Source: Aureibaculum sp. 2308TA14-22
Lineage (GTDB): Bacteria; Bacteroidota; Bacteroidia; Flavobacteriales; Flavobacteriaceae
DNA length: 64,000 nt
Assembly: GCF_040538665.1 (NCBI RefSeq)
Contig: NZ_JBEWXT010000001.1
Span: forward strand, 3,064,501 to 3,128,500
Direction of reading: 5' to 3'
Shown here: positions 45,009-53,792 of the stretch, in pieces
How positions within the stretch are numbered: the first letter of the stretch is position 1
Layout: each line of letters opens with the position of its first letter
Notes under the pieces: model-generated
Told to the model about the DNA's origin: nothing
Databases searched by the model: none
Seen by the model: the letters and a program-made list of their open reading frames with translations, nothing else
Made by a program: the position numbers and the translations under genes

Positions 45009-46415
45009 TTATTTTTTTAAAGATTTATATAAATTAATATACGCTTGTGCCGAAGAATCCCACGAATGGTCAATTTCCATGATTAAATTACGGATTTTTT
45101 TGAACTTTTTCAAATCTTTGTACAATAGCGTTGCTCTTTGCATTGTATTTACCACTTCTTCGACCGAAAGTTGGTGGTGCACAAAACCAAATCCGCCGCT
45201 TTCAACATCAATAACCGTATCTTTTAGTCCACCAATACTATTTACTATTGGTATGGTGCCGTAACGCAGAGCGTACATCTGGTTGAGGCCACAGGGTTCT
45301 ACCCGCGATGGCATCAACAGAAAATCTGCACCAGCGTAGATAATATGTGCCAGTTTTTCGTCGTAGCCGATGTAGGCATTGTAATTGTCCTTATGCTTAT
45401 AAGTAAGTACTTGTAGGGCATTCTCAATATCTTTTTGCCCTGAGCCTAACAATAAAATATTAATGTCCAAATGAGTTAGGGCAGCATCAAAAATTTGCGG
45501 AAAAAGATCAGCTCCTTTCTCTCCTACTAATCTACCTATAAATGAAAATAAGGGTTTCTTCGGGTCTAGCCCAAACTCTTTACAGAGAAACTCCTTATTG
45601 ACTTTTCTTCCGCCATTAACTGTTTTTTGCGTGTACTTTTTTACAATATAACTGTCCGTACGCGGATTCCACACATTGGCATCTATTCCATTTAAAATAC
45701 CTACACACTTGCCGCTTTCATGATTAAGAAGATTCTCCAGTCCGTTGGCATTGTTTTTTAGTTCTTCCATGTAACTTGGTGATACCGTAGTCACTTTCCA
45801 TGCACTTTTAATGGCAGCAGCCAAGGGGTTTATCATTTGGTCCCAATCAATCAAACCTACTTGATCAAAATCAAATTCGGGGATCATATATACCTTATCA
45901 TGCGAAAACCATCCTTGGTATTGGGCATTATGAATAGTAACAATAGTTGGAATACTATTAAGTTGCTGGTATTTATACGATTGTCCCATCATAAAAGGGA
46001 TTAGCCCTGTATGATGATCGTGGCAATGCACCACATTTGGCTTTTTCTTTCTTAGCATAACCCAATCTAATACAGCTATCTGAAATGCTAAAAAACGTTC
46101 CGTATCTTCTGAAGAATACACGTAGTTTTTATATAATAAGGTAGGAATATCTACAAAATAAAGGTCGTAGCCTAAATCATTGTCCTCCAAGGTCAATATG
46201 TTGACGTCAAGGTCAAAAACCCCTAACTTTACTTTAGAGCTAGCTATTGTGTTAAAAGTATGTGATTGCGTAAAAGCATTATCATAGAAAGGCATAATTG
46301 CCTCACTGGTTACACCCAGTTTATTTTGATACTTAGGCAATGAACCAACTACATCTGCCAAACCGCCAACCTTGGCAATAGGGTAACACTCCGCACTGAC
46401 ATGTAAAATATTCAT
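45009..46415 (-). CDS. glgA: Glycogen synthase (ADP-glucose, GT5)
   Basis: GlgA transfers glucose from ADP-glucose to the growing alpha-1,4 chain. The 468 residues have a GT5 layout. KVGGLADVVGSLP at residues 16-28 holds the K-x-G-G ADP-glucose loop, VHCHDHHTGLIPF is the acceptor region, and a C-terminal Rossmann half carries FIGRLVGEKG and the catalytic glutamate region MPSRVEPCGLNQMYALRYGTIP. It is the first gene of the operon and is divergent from the lectin gene. Confidence 0.97.
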   Translation of the reverse strand: MNILHVSAECYPIAKVGGLADVVGSLPKYQNKLGVTSEAIMPFYDNAFTQSHTFNTIASSKVKLGVFDLDVNILTLEDNDLGYDLYFVDIPTLLYKNYVYSSEDTERFLAFQIAVLDWVMLRKKKPNVVHCHDHHTGLIPFMMGQSYKYQQLNSIPTIVTIHNAQYQGWFSHDKVYMIPEFDFDQVGLIDWDQMINPLAAAIKSAWKVTTVSPSYMEELKNNANGLENLLNHESGKCVGILNGIDANVWNPRTDSYIVKKYTQKTVNGGRKVNKEFLCKEFGLDPKKPLFSFIGRLVGEKGADLFPQIFDAALTHLDINILLLGSGQKDIENALQVLTYKHKDNYNAYIGYDEKLAHIIYAGADFLLMPSRVEPCGLNQMYALRYGTIPIVNSIGGLKDTVIDVESGGFGFVHHQLSVEEVVNTMQRATLLYKDLKKFKKIRNLIMEIDHSWDSSAQAYINLYKSLKK

Positions 46416-46548
46416 TTAGGTAAGGTTTGAGAAAATTAAATTTACAAAATGTTTTTATAATACTACTAAAAAATCATCTTTTTTCTTTAAAATTTAGGTT
46501 AATAGAATTGACTACTTTTACCTAATTAAAATTGATTCATTAGTTGTT

Positions 46549-49053
46549 TTGAAAAAACCCTTACTTTATTTTTGTGCTTCTTTCCTATTATTTTTCAACT
46601 TTAGTTGGTCTCAAAATAACATCCCTCCGACAATTAATGCCGTTGGAAATGAAATATATTGTCCATTATCTGAAATTAATATTGTTGCCCATTTTGATAT
46701 TGTAGACCCTGACGATACCACAATTAAAGCATTATATATTCAAATTTCTGAAGGGTATGTTAATAGTGACGATTTATTAAAGTTGGATAACGCTTCAAAT
46801 CATCCAAATATAGCTACTGAATGGAGTTTGCCGGAAGGAAAGCTGACTTTGCAAAGTACAAATGCTACAGAAGTCAATTATACAGATTTAATTGCTGCGG
46901 TTAAAGATGTTATTTTTACAAATAGTTCAACAACCGTTTCAGGGACTCGTTCTTTTTCATTTAACATAGGTTCTGCTAACTATTTACCCTCAACAGATCA
47001 TTATTACGAGTATGTTTCGGATATTGGAATTACTTGGACAGCTGCCAAAGCAGCAGCAGCAAGCAGAACTTATTTTGGCCTACAAGGCTATTTGGTTACC
47101 TTAACTTCCGCAGAAGAGGCAAAATTAGCAGGAGAACAAGCCAAAGGTACAGGCTGGATTGGCGGTAGCGATGCCGAAAAAGAAGGAGAATGGAAATGGG
47201 AAACCGGACCAGAAAAAGGTACTGTCTTTTGGAATGGACTTGCTAATGGCACTACACCAAATTTTGCTTTTTGGAACACCAATGAACCTAACGATTTAAA
47301 CGGAGAGGACTATGCACATATTACTGCTCCAACTATTGGAATTTCTGGTTCTTGGAACGATTTAAGTAATACCGGAAATACTTCTGGTAATTATCAACCC
47401 AAAGGTTACATTGTTGAATATGGTGGCATGCCGGGCGATCCTATTGTTAATATTTCAGCAAGTACTAATATGTACATTCCTGCAATCACTTCAACAGTCC
47501 CAGCAACTAGATGTGGGCCTGGTGAAGTTACGCTAATTGCAACATCAGATGTTGGAAATGTGGTTTGGCATGATACTCCAACTGGAGGAACTACATTATT
47601 CATTGGCGAAAATTTCACACCTAACGTTGCAAACAGCACCACTTTTTATGCTTCCGTTGTAGGAGCAGGATGCGATGAAAGTATTAGAATACCCATAGTA
47701 GCTACCGTTAAAGAATTGCCAGATATTAAATCGGTATTAAGCTTTAAAAATTGTGATGTTGATGGGGTTGTCGATGGGTTTACTGATTTCAACCTAAATG
47801 AAGCAACTGAAATTATTACAAAAGGCAATAGCGAATTGGCCGTAAGTTATCATTTATCATCTGATGATGCCGAGGATAAAATCAATATTATTGATTCCAA
47901 TTCCTTTAATAATCAAAATGCAACTACTATTTACGCCAGAGTAGAAAACCCCAATGCCTGTTTTTTGATTTCTACGTTAAATTTAGAAGTTTCAACTACA
48001 ACTTTTCCTGAAAATTATACTTACAATTTAGAAACTTGTGATTATTTAGATACCAACGATGGGATTGCAAATTTTGACCTTACACTAGCGTATAATCACA
48101 TGATTGACCAATTTCCAACGGGTCAAAATTTAAAGGTGACTTATTTCAAAAACCTTAACGACGCACAACTGGAAAGAAATGAAATAACCAATCAGATAAA
48201 TTATATTAATGAAACGCCTTACGCCGAAACACTTTTTGTTCGTGTAGAAAGTGCTGATAATGGGGCTTGTTTTGGTATTGGCCCAAATTTAGTGTTAACT
48301 GTGAATCCAAGTCCTGAGTTTGAAGTAAATTCAGATGCTGCTTTATGTTTAAATATTGGTACGCTAACGTTGGAAACTTATAACGCAAATGGCAATTATA
48401 GTTATGAATGGAAGAATGAAAATAACGAAATAATCAGTACTGAACCCACAACAACTGTAACTTCTAAAGGCATTTATACGGTTACGGCAACATCCAACTT
48501 AAACTGTACTTCTACTCCAAAAACAATTACCGTAAAAGAATCCGATTTAGCCAATATTACTTTAGCCGATATACTTATTAAGGATGATTCAGAAAATAAT
48601 ACCATAACTATAAATACCGTAAACCTTGGTATTGGTGATTATGAATTTGTGTTGGATGATGAGTATGGTGTTTATCAAACAGAGCCTTTTCTCCAAAATG
48701 TAGCTGCCGGAATTCACACATTATATATTAGAGAGCAAAATAATTGCGGAATTATAAGTATTGAAGTTTTTGTTATTGGATTTCCCAAATTCTTTACACC
48801 AAACAACGACGGGTTTAATGATTATTGGCAAATTAAAGGAATTAACGTAGACACTTACCAAATGTCAACCATTTATATTTATGACAGATATGGGAAACTA
48901 TTAGCTAAAAAAGATGTGAATGATTTAGGTTGGGATGGCAATTTCAAAGGTAAACCAATGCCTGCCAATGATTATTGGTTTAAAGTACAACTTAGAGATA
49001 AAAATGGAAATGTACGAAACAGAAAAGGGCATTTTAGTTTGATAAGGAGATAA
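46549..49053 (+). CDS. Secreted C-type-lectin protein with T9SS type B sorting domain
   Basis: The 834 residues start with a signal peptide (MKKPLLYFCASFLLFFNFSW, then SQ). The only in-frame start is TTG at 46549, as no ATG lies upstream. Order: a cadherin-like or beta-rich region (about 25-143); a C-type lectin domain (about 146-292) with the sugar-binding EPN (246-248) and WND (269-271) motifs; Ig-like and unnamed beta modules; and a C-terminal CHU_C/gliding-type domain (about 745-834, KFFTPNNDGFNDYWQIKG...GHFSLIRR), the type B signal for T9SS export. It is probably a cell-surface adhesin. The ligand is unknown. Confidence 0.9.
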   Translation: MKKPLLYFCASFLLFFNFSWSQNNIPPTINAVGNEIYCPLSEINIVAHFDIVDPDDTTIKALYIQISEGYVNSDDLLKLDNASNHPNIATEWSLPEGKLTLQSTNATEVNYTDLIAAVKDVIFTNSSTTVSGTRSFSFNIGSANYLPSTDHYYEYVSDIGITWTAAKAAAASRTYFGLQGYLVTLTSAEEAKLAGEQAKGTGWIGGSDAEKEGEWKWETGPEKGTVFWNGLANGTTPNFAFWNTNEPNDLNGEDYAHITAPTIGISGSWNDLSNTGNTSGNYQPKGYIVEYGGMPGDPIVNISASTNMYIPAITSTVPATRCGPGEVTLIATSDVGNVVWHDTPTGGTTLFIGENFTPNVANSTTFYASVVGAGCDESIRIPIVATVKELPDIKSVLSFKNCDVDGVVDGFTDFNLNEATEIITKGNSELAVSYHLSSDDAEDKINIIDSNSFNNQNATTIYARVENPNACFLISTLNLEVSTTTFPENYTYNLETCDYLDTNDGIANFDLTLAYNHMIDQFPTGQNLKVTYFKNLNDAQLERNEITNQINYINETPYAETLFVRVESADNGACFGIGPNLVLTVNPSPEFEVNSDAALCLNIGTLTLETYNANGNYSYEWKNENNEIISTEPTTTVTSKGIYTVTATSNLNCTSTPKTITVKESDLANITLADILIKDDSENNTITINTVNLGIGDYEFVLDDEYGVYQTEPFLQNVAAGIHTLYIREQNNCGIISIEVFVIGFPKFFTPNNDGFNDYWQIKGINVDTYQMSTIYIYDRYGKLLAKKDVNDLGWDGNFKGKPMPANDYWFKVQLRDKNGNVRNRKGHFSLIRR

Positions 49054-49054
49054 A

Positions 49055-49627
49055 TTAGGATAAAACTTCGCTCACTTTCTCTTTTAAAACAGGCAACACA
49101 TCTTGCTCAAACCACAGGTTTTTTGTCAACCAAAAACGATTTCTAGGTGAAGGGTGCGGCAATACAAAATAGTTGGGTAAGTATTCGTGATAGTTTTTAA
49201 CAGTTTCAGTCAATGTTGTTTTAGCTTTATCCTTTAAATAATACTTTTGAGCATACATTCCAATTAGAATAATCAGTTCAACATTCGGCATTTTTTCTAA
49301 AATTTGTTGATGCCATAACGGTGCACATTCGGGTCTTGGAGGTAAATCACCTGACTTCCCTTTGCCAGGATAGCAAAAGCCCATCGGTATTATGGCATTT
49401 TTCCTTACATCATAAAAAGTTTCGTCAGAAATAGCTAGCCATTTTCGCAATTGTTTTCCGCTTGGGTCATCCCAAGGTATTCCTGTTTTATGGACTTTTG
49501 TTCCTGGGGCTTGACCGATAATTATAATCTTAGATTCAATACTCGCCCTAAAAACCGGTCTCGGCCCTAAAGCTAAATGTGATTTGCAGACCTCACACTT
49601 TCTGATATCGCTTAATAAATCTTTCAT
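49055..49627 (-). CDS. Uracil-DNA glycosylase superfamily protein
   Basis: From the ATG at 49627 the product is 190 residues. UDG-fold motifs are IIIIGQAPGTKVHKTGIPWDDPSG (motif 1, catalytic loop) and LPHPSPRNRFW (motif 2, DNA clamp). Residues include a CxxC near the start (CEVCKSH) and further cysteines in GFCYPGKG and RPECAPLW, a set compatible with a 4Fe-4S cluster as in family 4/5 glycosylases, though spacing differs. It may remove uracil or other lesions from DNA. It begins just after the DUF819 gene stop and ends 1 bp from the convergent lectin gene. Confidence 0.82.
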   Translation of the reverse strand: MKDLLSDIRKCEVCKSHLALGPRPVFRASIESKIIIIGQAPGTKVHKTGIPWDDPSGKQLRKWLAISDETFYDVRKNAIIPMGFCYPGKGKSGDLPPRPECAPLWHQQILEKMPNVELIILIGMYAQKYYLKDKAKTTLTETVKNYHEYLPNYFVLPHPSPRNRFWLTKNLWFEQDVLPVLKEKVSEVLS

Positions 49628-49628
49628 G

Positions 49629-50753
49629 CTATACAACAAGCCATTTAAACAAATAGATAGTTAACATTCCCCAAAAAGTACCTGTTGCCATGCTTAAAAT
49701 AGCCAAAATAATGGCATGTGGCATCCATTTTTTTTCATATGCAGCAGTAACAGCTGGTGCAGTTGCAATGCCTCCGACATTGGCCATACTGGCAATTGGT
49801 ACCCAGGCTGTATTTATATTTAAAACTTTAGCGACAATCAACATAATTATAAAATGGCTTACCAACCAAATAATTAAAAACCCTAAGAAACCCCATTCAA
49901 ATTGAACCAAACTAAATTTTAGTTTTAAACCTAGAACAGCCATTACAATTAGAATTAAAATTCCACCTAGTTTTAGCACAAACTTAAAATTCCATTTGGG
50001 AATGAAATTGCTGAATAATAATCCTAATATGGATAATACAATAATTTTTACCACGAAACTTTCCACAAACATATTGGTTGCCAATACCGTAAAAAGCAAT
50101 AATATAAAACACAAAACGGGTTTGATAAATTCCGTATTTAGGCTTTTGATTTCATCAGGCATTGCCAAATTAGTTATCTTAAGTTTTCTGTTTAGAAATC
50201 CACTTTTTTTAATCGTTTGGAACATTAAAATTGTCCAAATATTGACCAAAATATTGTCCAATACCAAAACAGTCAGAAATATGTTTTCTGGACATTCCAC
50301 TAATTCTTTTAAAACGAGTTGGCTTGTGCTACCGCCAATCCAGCTACCAACTATTGGCGGAATTCCTTTCCAATACTCTTGATTTACAAAAGTTTGAGTT
50401 ATCAGTTCTGTATCTAAGAAAATATAAGCTAAGGTTACAGGAAAAATAGCGATCCACATAGAGCCCAGAGCGAACAATAAAATAGGTTTCCATCCAATAG
50501 CTTTTAATTGACCTATGGACAAACTACTCATTACGGCAACAATAGCAAGTGGAATAAAATAGGTTTTACTGTAATCGTGAATGCCATCCGCAGAAAAGTC
50601 TTGCCCTAATAATGCAGAAATTCCAGCAGGTATTAAATAGGCCAACAAAATAGCAGGCACCCAATCAAATAAAGATTTAATGTGTTTATTTTCCCATTTA
50701 TCGAGATAAAAAACAGCTACAACTGTAAAAATTGTGATAAGCCAAGGGGTCAT
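49629..50753 (-). CDS. DUF819 family integral membrane protein
   Basis: The 374-residue protein has about ten hydrophobic helices and the DUF819 marks: PAILLAYLIPAGISALLG near the start, GSWIGGSTSQLVL in the middle and ANVGGIATAPAVTAAYEKKWMPHAIILAILS near the end. DUF819 (YjcL-like) proteins are predicted transporters of unknown substrate. It precedes the UDG-family gene on the same strand, so they are likely cotranscribed. Confidence 0.9.
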   Translation of the reverse strand: MTPWLITIFTVVAVFYLDKWENKHIKSLFDWVPAILLAYLIPAGISALLGQDFSADGIHDYSKTYFIPLAIVAVMSSLSIGQLKAIGWKPILLFALGSMWIAIFPVTLAYIFLDTELITQTFVNQEYWKGIPPIVGSWIGGSTSQLVLKELVECPENIFLTVLVLDNILVNIWTILMFQTIKKSGFLNRKLKITNLAMPDEIKSLNTEFIKPVLCFILLLFTVLATNMFVESFVVKIIVLSILGLLFSNFIPKWNFKFVLKLGGILILIVMAVLGLKLKFSLVQFEWGFLGFLIIWLVSHFIIMLIVAKVLNINTAWVPIASMANVGGIATAPAVTAAYEKKWMPHAIILAILSMATGTFWGMLTIYLFKWLVV

Positions 50754-51116
50754 GGGTTAGTTGTTGAGAATTATACTGTTGAAAGATACTCTTTTTTAAA
50801 TATCTAATTTCTTTATTTTGAAACGTGGCGAAATGGCAAGGTTTTTTGTTTTAAACTTGATTACATGAACACATCACTTGGAACGAAAGCGATCAAATAC
50901 ACCAAAAAGTACCATACTAAACAAACTTAAATCCTACAAATAAGTTAAAACAAACTCATTTTTGCTGATAATTGAGTTTGCAAAAATAAGTTTTGATACG
51001 ATTACTGTACATAAAACTATTCTTGATATCATCAAGTTATGTCCTTTTTTTCTAGAATAAAAAACACATTTTTACAAACATAGAGAAGAAATCTCCTTTT
51101 ATTTAAAAAAAGTATT
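50754..51116. other. 363-bp gap, mostly featureless
   Basis: Contains the inverted repeat CAAACTCA/TGAGTTTG (50951-50958 with 50973-50980, 14-nt loop) and a small GAGA/TCTC hairpin near 51082. No tRNA, terminator or clear -7 box was found. It sits between the start of the DUF819 gene (minus) and a small plus-strand ORF, so it should hold their divergent promoters. Confidence 0.5.
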
Positions 51117-51308
51117 ATGAAATTATATTTAATATTGGTTGGTATAGCATTAATTTTCAACTCATTAAGCTTAGGCAAGCTCTTTAGGTTAATCTTACTC
51201 AGAATTTTATACCCAAAAGCGACTATTAAGCAAATAGAAAGTTTTGAAAAAAATACAAAAAAGCATGATTTTACAAATTGGTTTAAAAAGGGTGCTAAAA
51301 GTGATTGA
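51117..51308 (+). CDS. Possible small membrane protein, 63 residues
   Basis: Residues 3-31 are hydrophobic with a short gap (LYLILVGIALIFNSLSLGKL) and the C-terminal half is basic and amphipathic (KATIKQIESFEKNTKKHDF). No family is recognised. It has an ATG, an AT-rich upstream region and composition like its neighbours. It ends 39 bp before the stop of the convergent PNGase F gene. Chance frames of this size occur in AT-rich DNA, so confidence is moderate. Confidence 0.45.
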   Translation: MKLYLILVGIALIFNSLSLGKLFRLILLRILYPKATIKQIESFEKNTKKHDFTNWFKKGAKSD

Positions 51309-51347
51309 TTATTACCTTCATAACTACTACAAACTCATCTTCTCATT

Positions 51348-52373
51348 TCAATTCACAACTGGTTTTTCAATCGGTGTATCGCTTTCAACAACCAAATATG
51401 TTGAAATTGAATAATAGGCTTTACCATTACCATCATCATTTGACCAATCTTCAAAACTATAATCAAAATTTAGAGTTTGTCCTGACAATGCCGTTGGCAA
51501 TTCATTTATTCGCAAAGGAACTTCTTGACCAGGACACCAACCTGCTCTATCACCTTGCCAATTACCGTTTTGCGGACTTACAGGGTTTGAGGCACATCCT
51601 ATTGGGTCTAGGCTATATTTAATATCATTTTCTCCGATAGCCAAAGTGTGTATTCTAAAGCACCATTCCGCACAACCTCTTCCACCATTGTCATTTGGTG
51701 TTGCATGTCCCCAACCAGAAACAATAGTTCTTAATTTTGTGTTTGAGGCATTTTCTGGAATTACCACATTACCTTTTAGCTTAATGGTCGCAAGCAATTC
51801 TTCACCATAGGGAATCTGTTGAGAATTGGCAGTATAATCAACCAAAGGCACAATGGCCGAGTATTTATATTTTGGCTTTCCTTCTTTAACTTTAAAATCA
51901 ACGGTTAACAACCAGCCTTCTTTAGTCCACACTTCAACAAACGATTTGAGTTGTACAGCTCCTTTTAAAATGGACTTAAAATCAGTAACATCAAAGACAA
52001 AGCCTAGAGTTCGTTGTGAATTATCTACACCATAAGGGGTAATATATCTGCCCAGTTCATACCAAATATTTGTTTTTGAATCTTTTACCTTAATATTGGC
52101 AAATACATCCCAAGCACCGCAGCCACCTGTTGGACAATCTAATTTAACATACATTAAAATTTCTTCAACATTATCACTGTTTTCGGGAAAATCAAATGTT
52201 TGTTCTACACTTTGTTTTAAATCAGCACTGAAACCTAAATGCGTCTTGTTAAACGTATTGACTGTAATTGTTTCAAACACTTCTTCTTCAGGATCTGAAT
52301 CACTTTTGCATCCAATAGCTACAACTATTAGTAGTATTAAACAGCAAAGTTTTGATATTTTACTTGTTATCAT
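51348..52373 (-). CDS. PNGase F homologue, predicted lipoprotein
   Basis: The 341 residues start with a lipoprotein signal (lipobox VAIGC, Cys22), then a short acidic linker. The two-lobed eight-stranded beta fold of peptide-N-glycosidase F follows: CPTGGCGAWDVFANIKV with D89, SFVEVWTKEG with E147, SGWGHATPNDNGGRGCAEWCFR with E236, and DRAGWCPGQEVP. These acids match the D60, E118 and E206 active-site set of the Elizabethkingia enzyme, so activity is likely. PNGase F releases intact N-glycans from asparagine. Anchored to a membrane, it may feed on or process eukaryotic glycoproteins. It is 10 bp downstream of rsmI on the same strand. Confidence 0.93.
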   Translation of the reverse strand: MITSKISKLCCLILLIVVAIGCKSDSDPEEEVFETITVNTFNKTHLGFSADLKQSVEQTFDFPENSDNVEEILMYVKLDCPTGGCGAWDVFANIKVKDSKTNIWYELGRYITPYGVDNSQRTLGFVFDVTDFKSILKGAVQLKSFVEVWTKEGWLLTVDFKVKEGKPKYKYSAIVPLVDYTANSQQIPYGEELLATIKLKGNVVIPENASNTKLRTIVSGWGHATPNDNGGRGCAEWCFRIHTLAIGENDIKYSLDPIGCASNPVSPQNGNWQGDRAGWCPGQEVPLRINELPTALSGQTLNFDYSFEDWSNDDGNGKAYYSISTYLVVESDTPIEKPVVN

Positions 52374-52383
52374 TTCTTGTTAT

Positions 52384-53064
52384 TTATTTTTTATTATTTC
52401 CTGCTACAATTAATACAAACTCTCCTTTCGGCGGTTTATTCTCAAAATGTATGAGCACTTCTTTCAATGTTCCTCTAATAGTTTCTTCATAAAGCTTGGT
52501 CAACTCCCGCGAAACGGAAATTCTTCTATCCTCACCAAAGTATTTAGCAAATTGTGTCAATGTTTTTATCAATTTGTGGGGCGACTCATAAAAAATCATA
52601 GTTCTAGATTCTTCAGCTAAGATTTCCAATCGGGTTTGCCTTCCCTTTTTTATAGGTAAAAACCCTTCAAACACAAATTTATCATTAGGTAATCCACTAT
52701 TAACTAAAGCAGGAACAAAAGCAGTTGCACCTGGTAAACATTCTACTTCAATATTATTTTCTATACAAGCTCGGGCTAATAAAAATCCAGGATCAGAAAT
52801 TGCCGGTGTGCCTGCATCAGAAATTAAGGCAATTGATTCTCCTGATTTTAAACGTTCAACAAGTCGCGTAACCATTTTATGCTCGTTATGCATATGATGA
52901 CTTTGCATGGGTGTACCGATATCAAAATGTTTTAATAATTTGCCTGAAGTACGAGTGTCTTCTGCCAAAATAGTATCTACTTCTTTCAAAACCTTTATAG
53001 CCCTAAAAGTCATATCTTCTAAATTACCTATTGGAGTAGGTACAATATATAGTTTTGAAATCAC
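52384..53064 (-). CDS. rsmI: 16S rRNA (cytidine(1402)-2'-O)-methyltransferase
   Basis: RsmI 2'-O-methylates C1402 of 16S rRNA near the P site. The 226 residues show the tetrapyrrole-methylase fold marks: LYIVPTPIGNLEDMTFRAIKVL at the start, LAEDTRTSGKLL, ALISDAGTPAISDPG (SAM loop) and PSGATAFVPALVNSGLPNDKF-like text (PGATAFVPAL). The C-terminus PKGEFVLIVAG is typical. It begins divergently from the HupE-like gene, with a TTAACA/TGTTAA dyad (53086-53104) in the gap. Confidence 0.96.
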   Translation of the reverse strand: MISKLYIVPTPIGNLEDMTFRAIKVLKEVDTILAEDTRTSGKLLKHFDIGTPMQSHHMHNEHKMVTRLVERLKSGESIALISDAGTPAISDPGFLLARACIENNIEVECLPGATAFVPALVNSGLPNDKFVFEGFLPIKKGRQTRLEILAEESRTMIFYESPHKLIKTLTQFAKYFGEDRRISVSRELTKLYEETIRGTLKEVLIHFENKPPKGEFVLIVAGNNKK

Positions 53065-53146
53065 TTTAAAAATTTGGAGTGCAATTTAACAAAGTTTGTG
53101 TTAATAGTATTTCTATTTTCTTTTTAAGAATTTGTATTTTTATCCC

Positions 53147-53728
53147 ATGGAAGATTTTATCTTATACTTGAAATTAGGCTTATACCATGTGTTGGATTGG
53201 GAGGCTTACGATCATATATGGTTTTTGGTGGCCTTAGCGGTAATCTACAATTTTAATAATTTGAAAAAAGTAATTTGGCTAGTAACGCTTTTTACCATTG
53301 GCCACACGCTTACATTAGCCTTGGCGGCTTACAAAGTGATAAGCATAGATATTGCCATTGTTGAGTTTTTAATTCCCGTAACTATTTTTATTACAGCGGT
53401 TGTTAATATTCTTACCGTTAAAAAAGAATTGCAAAAAAGTTCTAATATAAATTTGGTTTTCGCCTTAGTCTTTGGATTAATACACGGGCTAGGCTTTTCT
53501 AATTATTTTAGAATGCTTATGGACGAAAGCGAGGCCAAATTAGTGCCTTTACTGGAATTTGCCCTAGGTATAGAAATTGCCCAAGTAATTATAGTAATGG
53601 CAATTTTAACATCGGGTTATGTGGCACAGTACTTTTTCAAGGTTTCAAAAAGAGATTGGGTACTGGTACTCTCTTCTATAGTTATTGGTGTAGTAATACC
53701 TATGCTATCAGAACGTATATTTTGGTAA
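53147..53728 (+). CDS. HupE/UreJ-like membrane protein
   Basis: From the ATG at 53147 the product is 193 residues with about six membrane helices. Histidines within helices (GLYHVLDW, AYDHIWFL, TIGHTLTLA and GLIHGLGFS) are the putative metal-binding pattern of HupE/UreJ, which carry nickel or cobalt. The open frame runs 15 bp further upstream using TTG, which is not needed. No urease or hydrogenase genes are nearby, so the metal is uncertain. A dCMP deaminase and an S41 peptidase follow on the same strand. Confidence 0.83.
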   Translation: MEDFILYLKLGLYHVLDWEAYDHIWFLVALAVIYNFNNLKKVIWLVTLFTIGHTLTLALAAYKVISIDIAIVEFLIPVTIFITAVVNILTVKKELQKSSNINLVFALVFGLIHGLGFSNYFRMLMDESEAKLVPLLEFALGIEIAQVIIVMAILTSGYVAQYFFKVSKRDWVLVLSSIVIGVVIPMLSERIFW

Positions 53729-53792
53729 AAATTTAACAAAAAACCCATTATTTTATCAGTACTTTGCCGACTAATATTTCGTTATATTTAGA

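Noticed and set aside
51305-51622. Plus-strand 105-residue frame overlapping the PNGase F gene
   Set aside because: It lies antisense to a strongly supported gene and has no family-like features.
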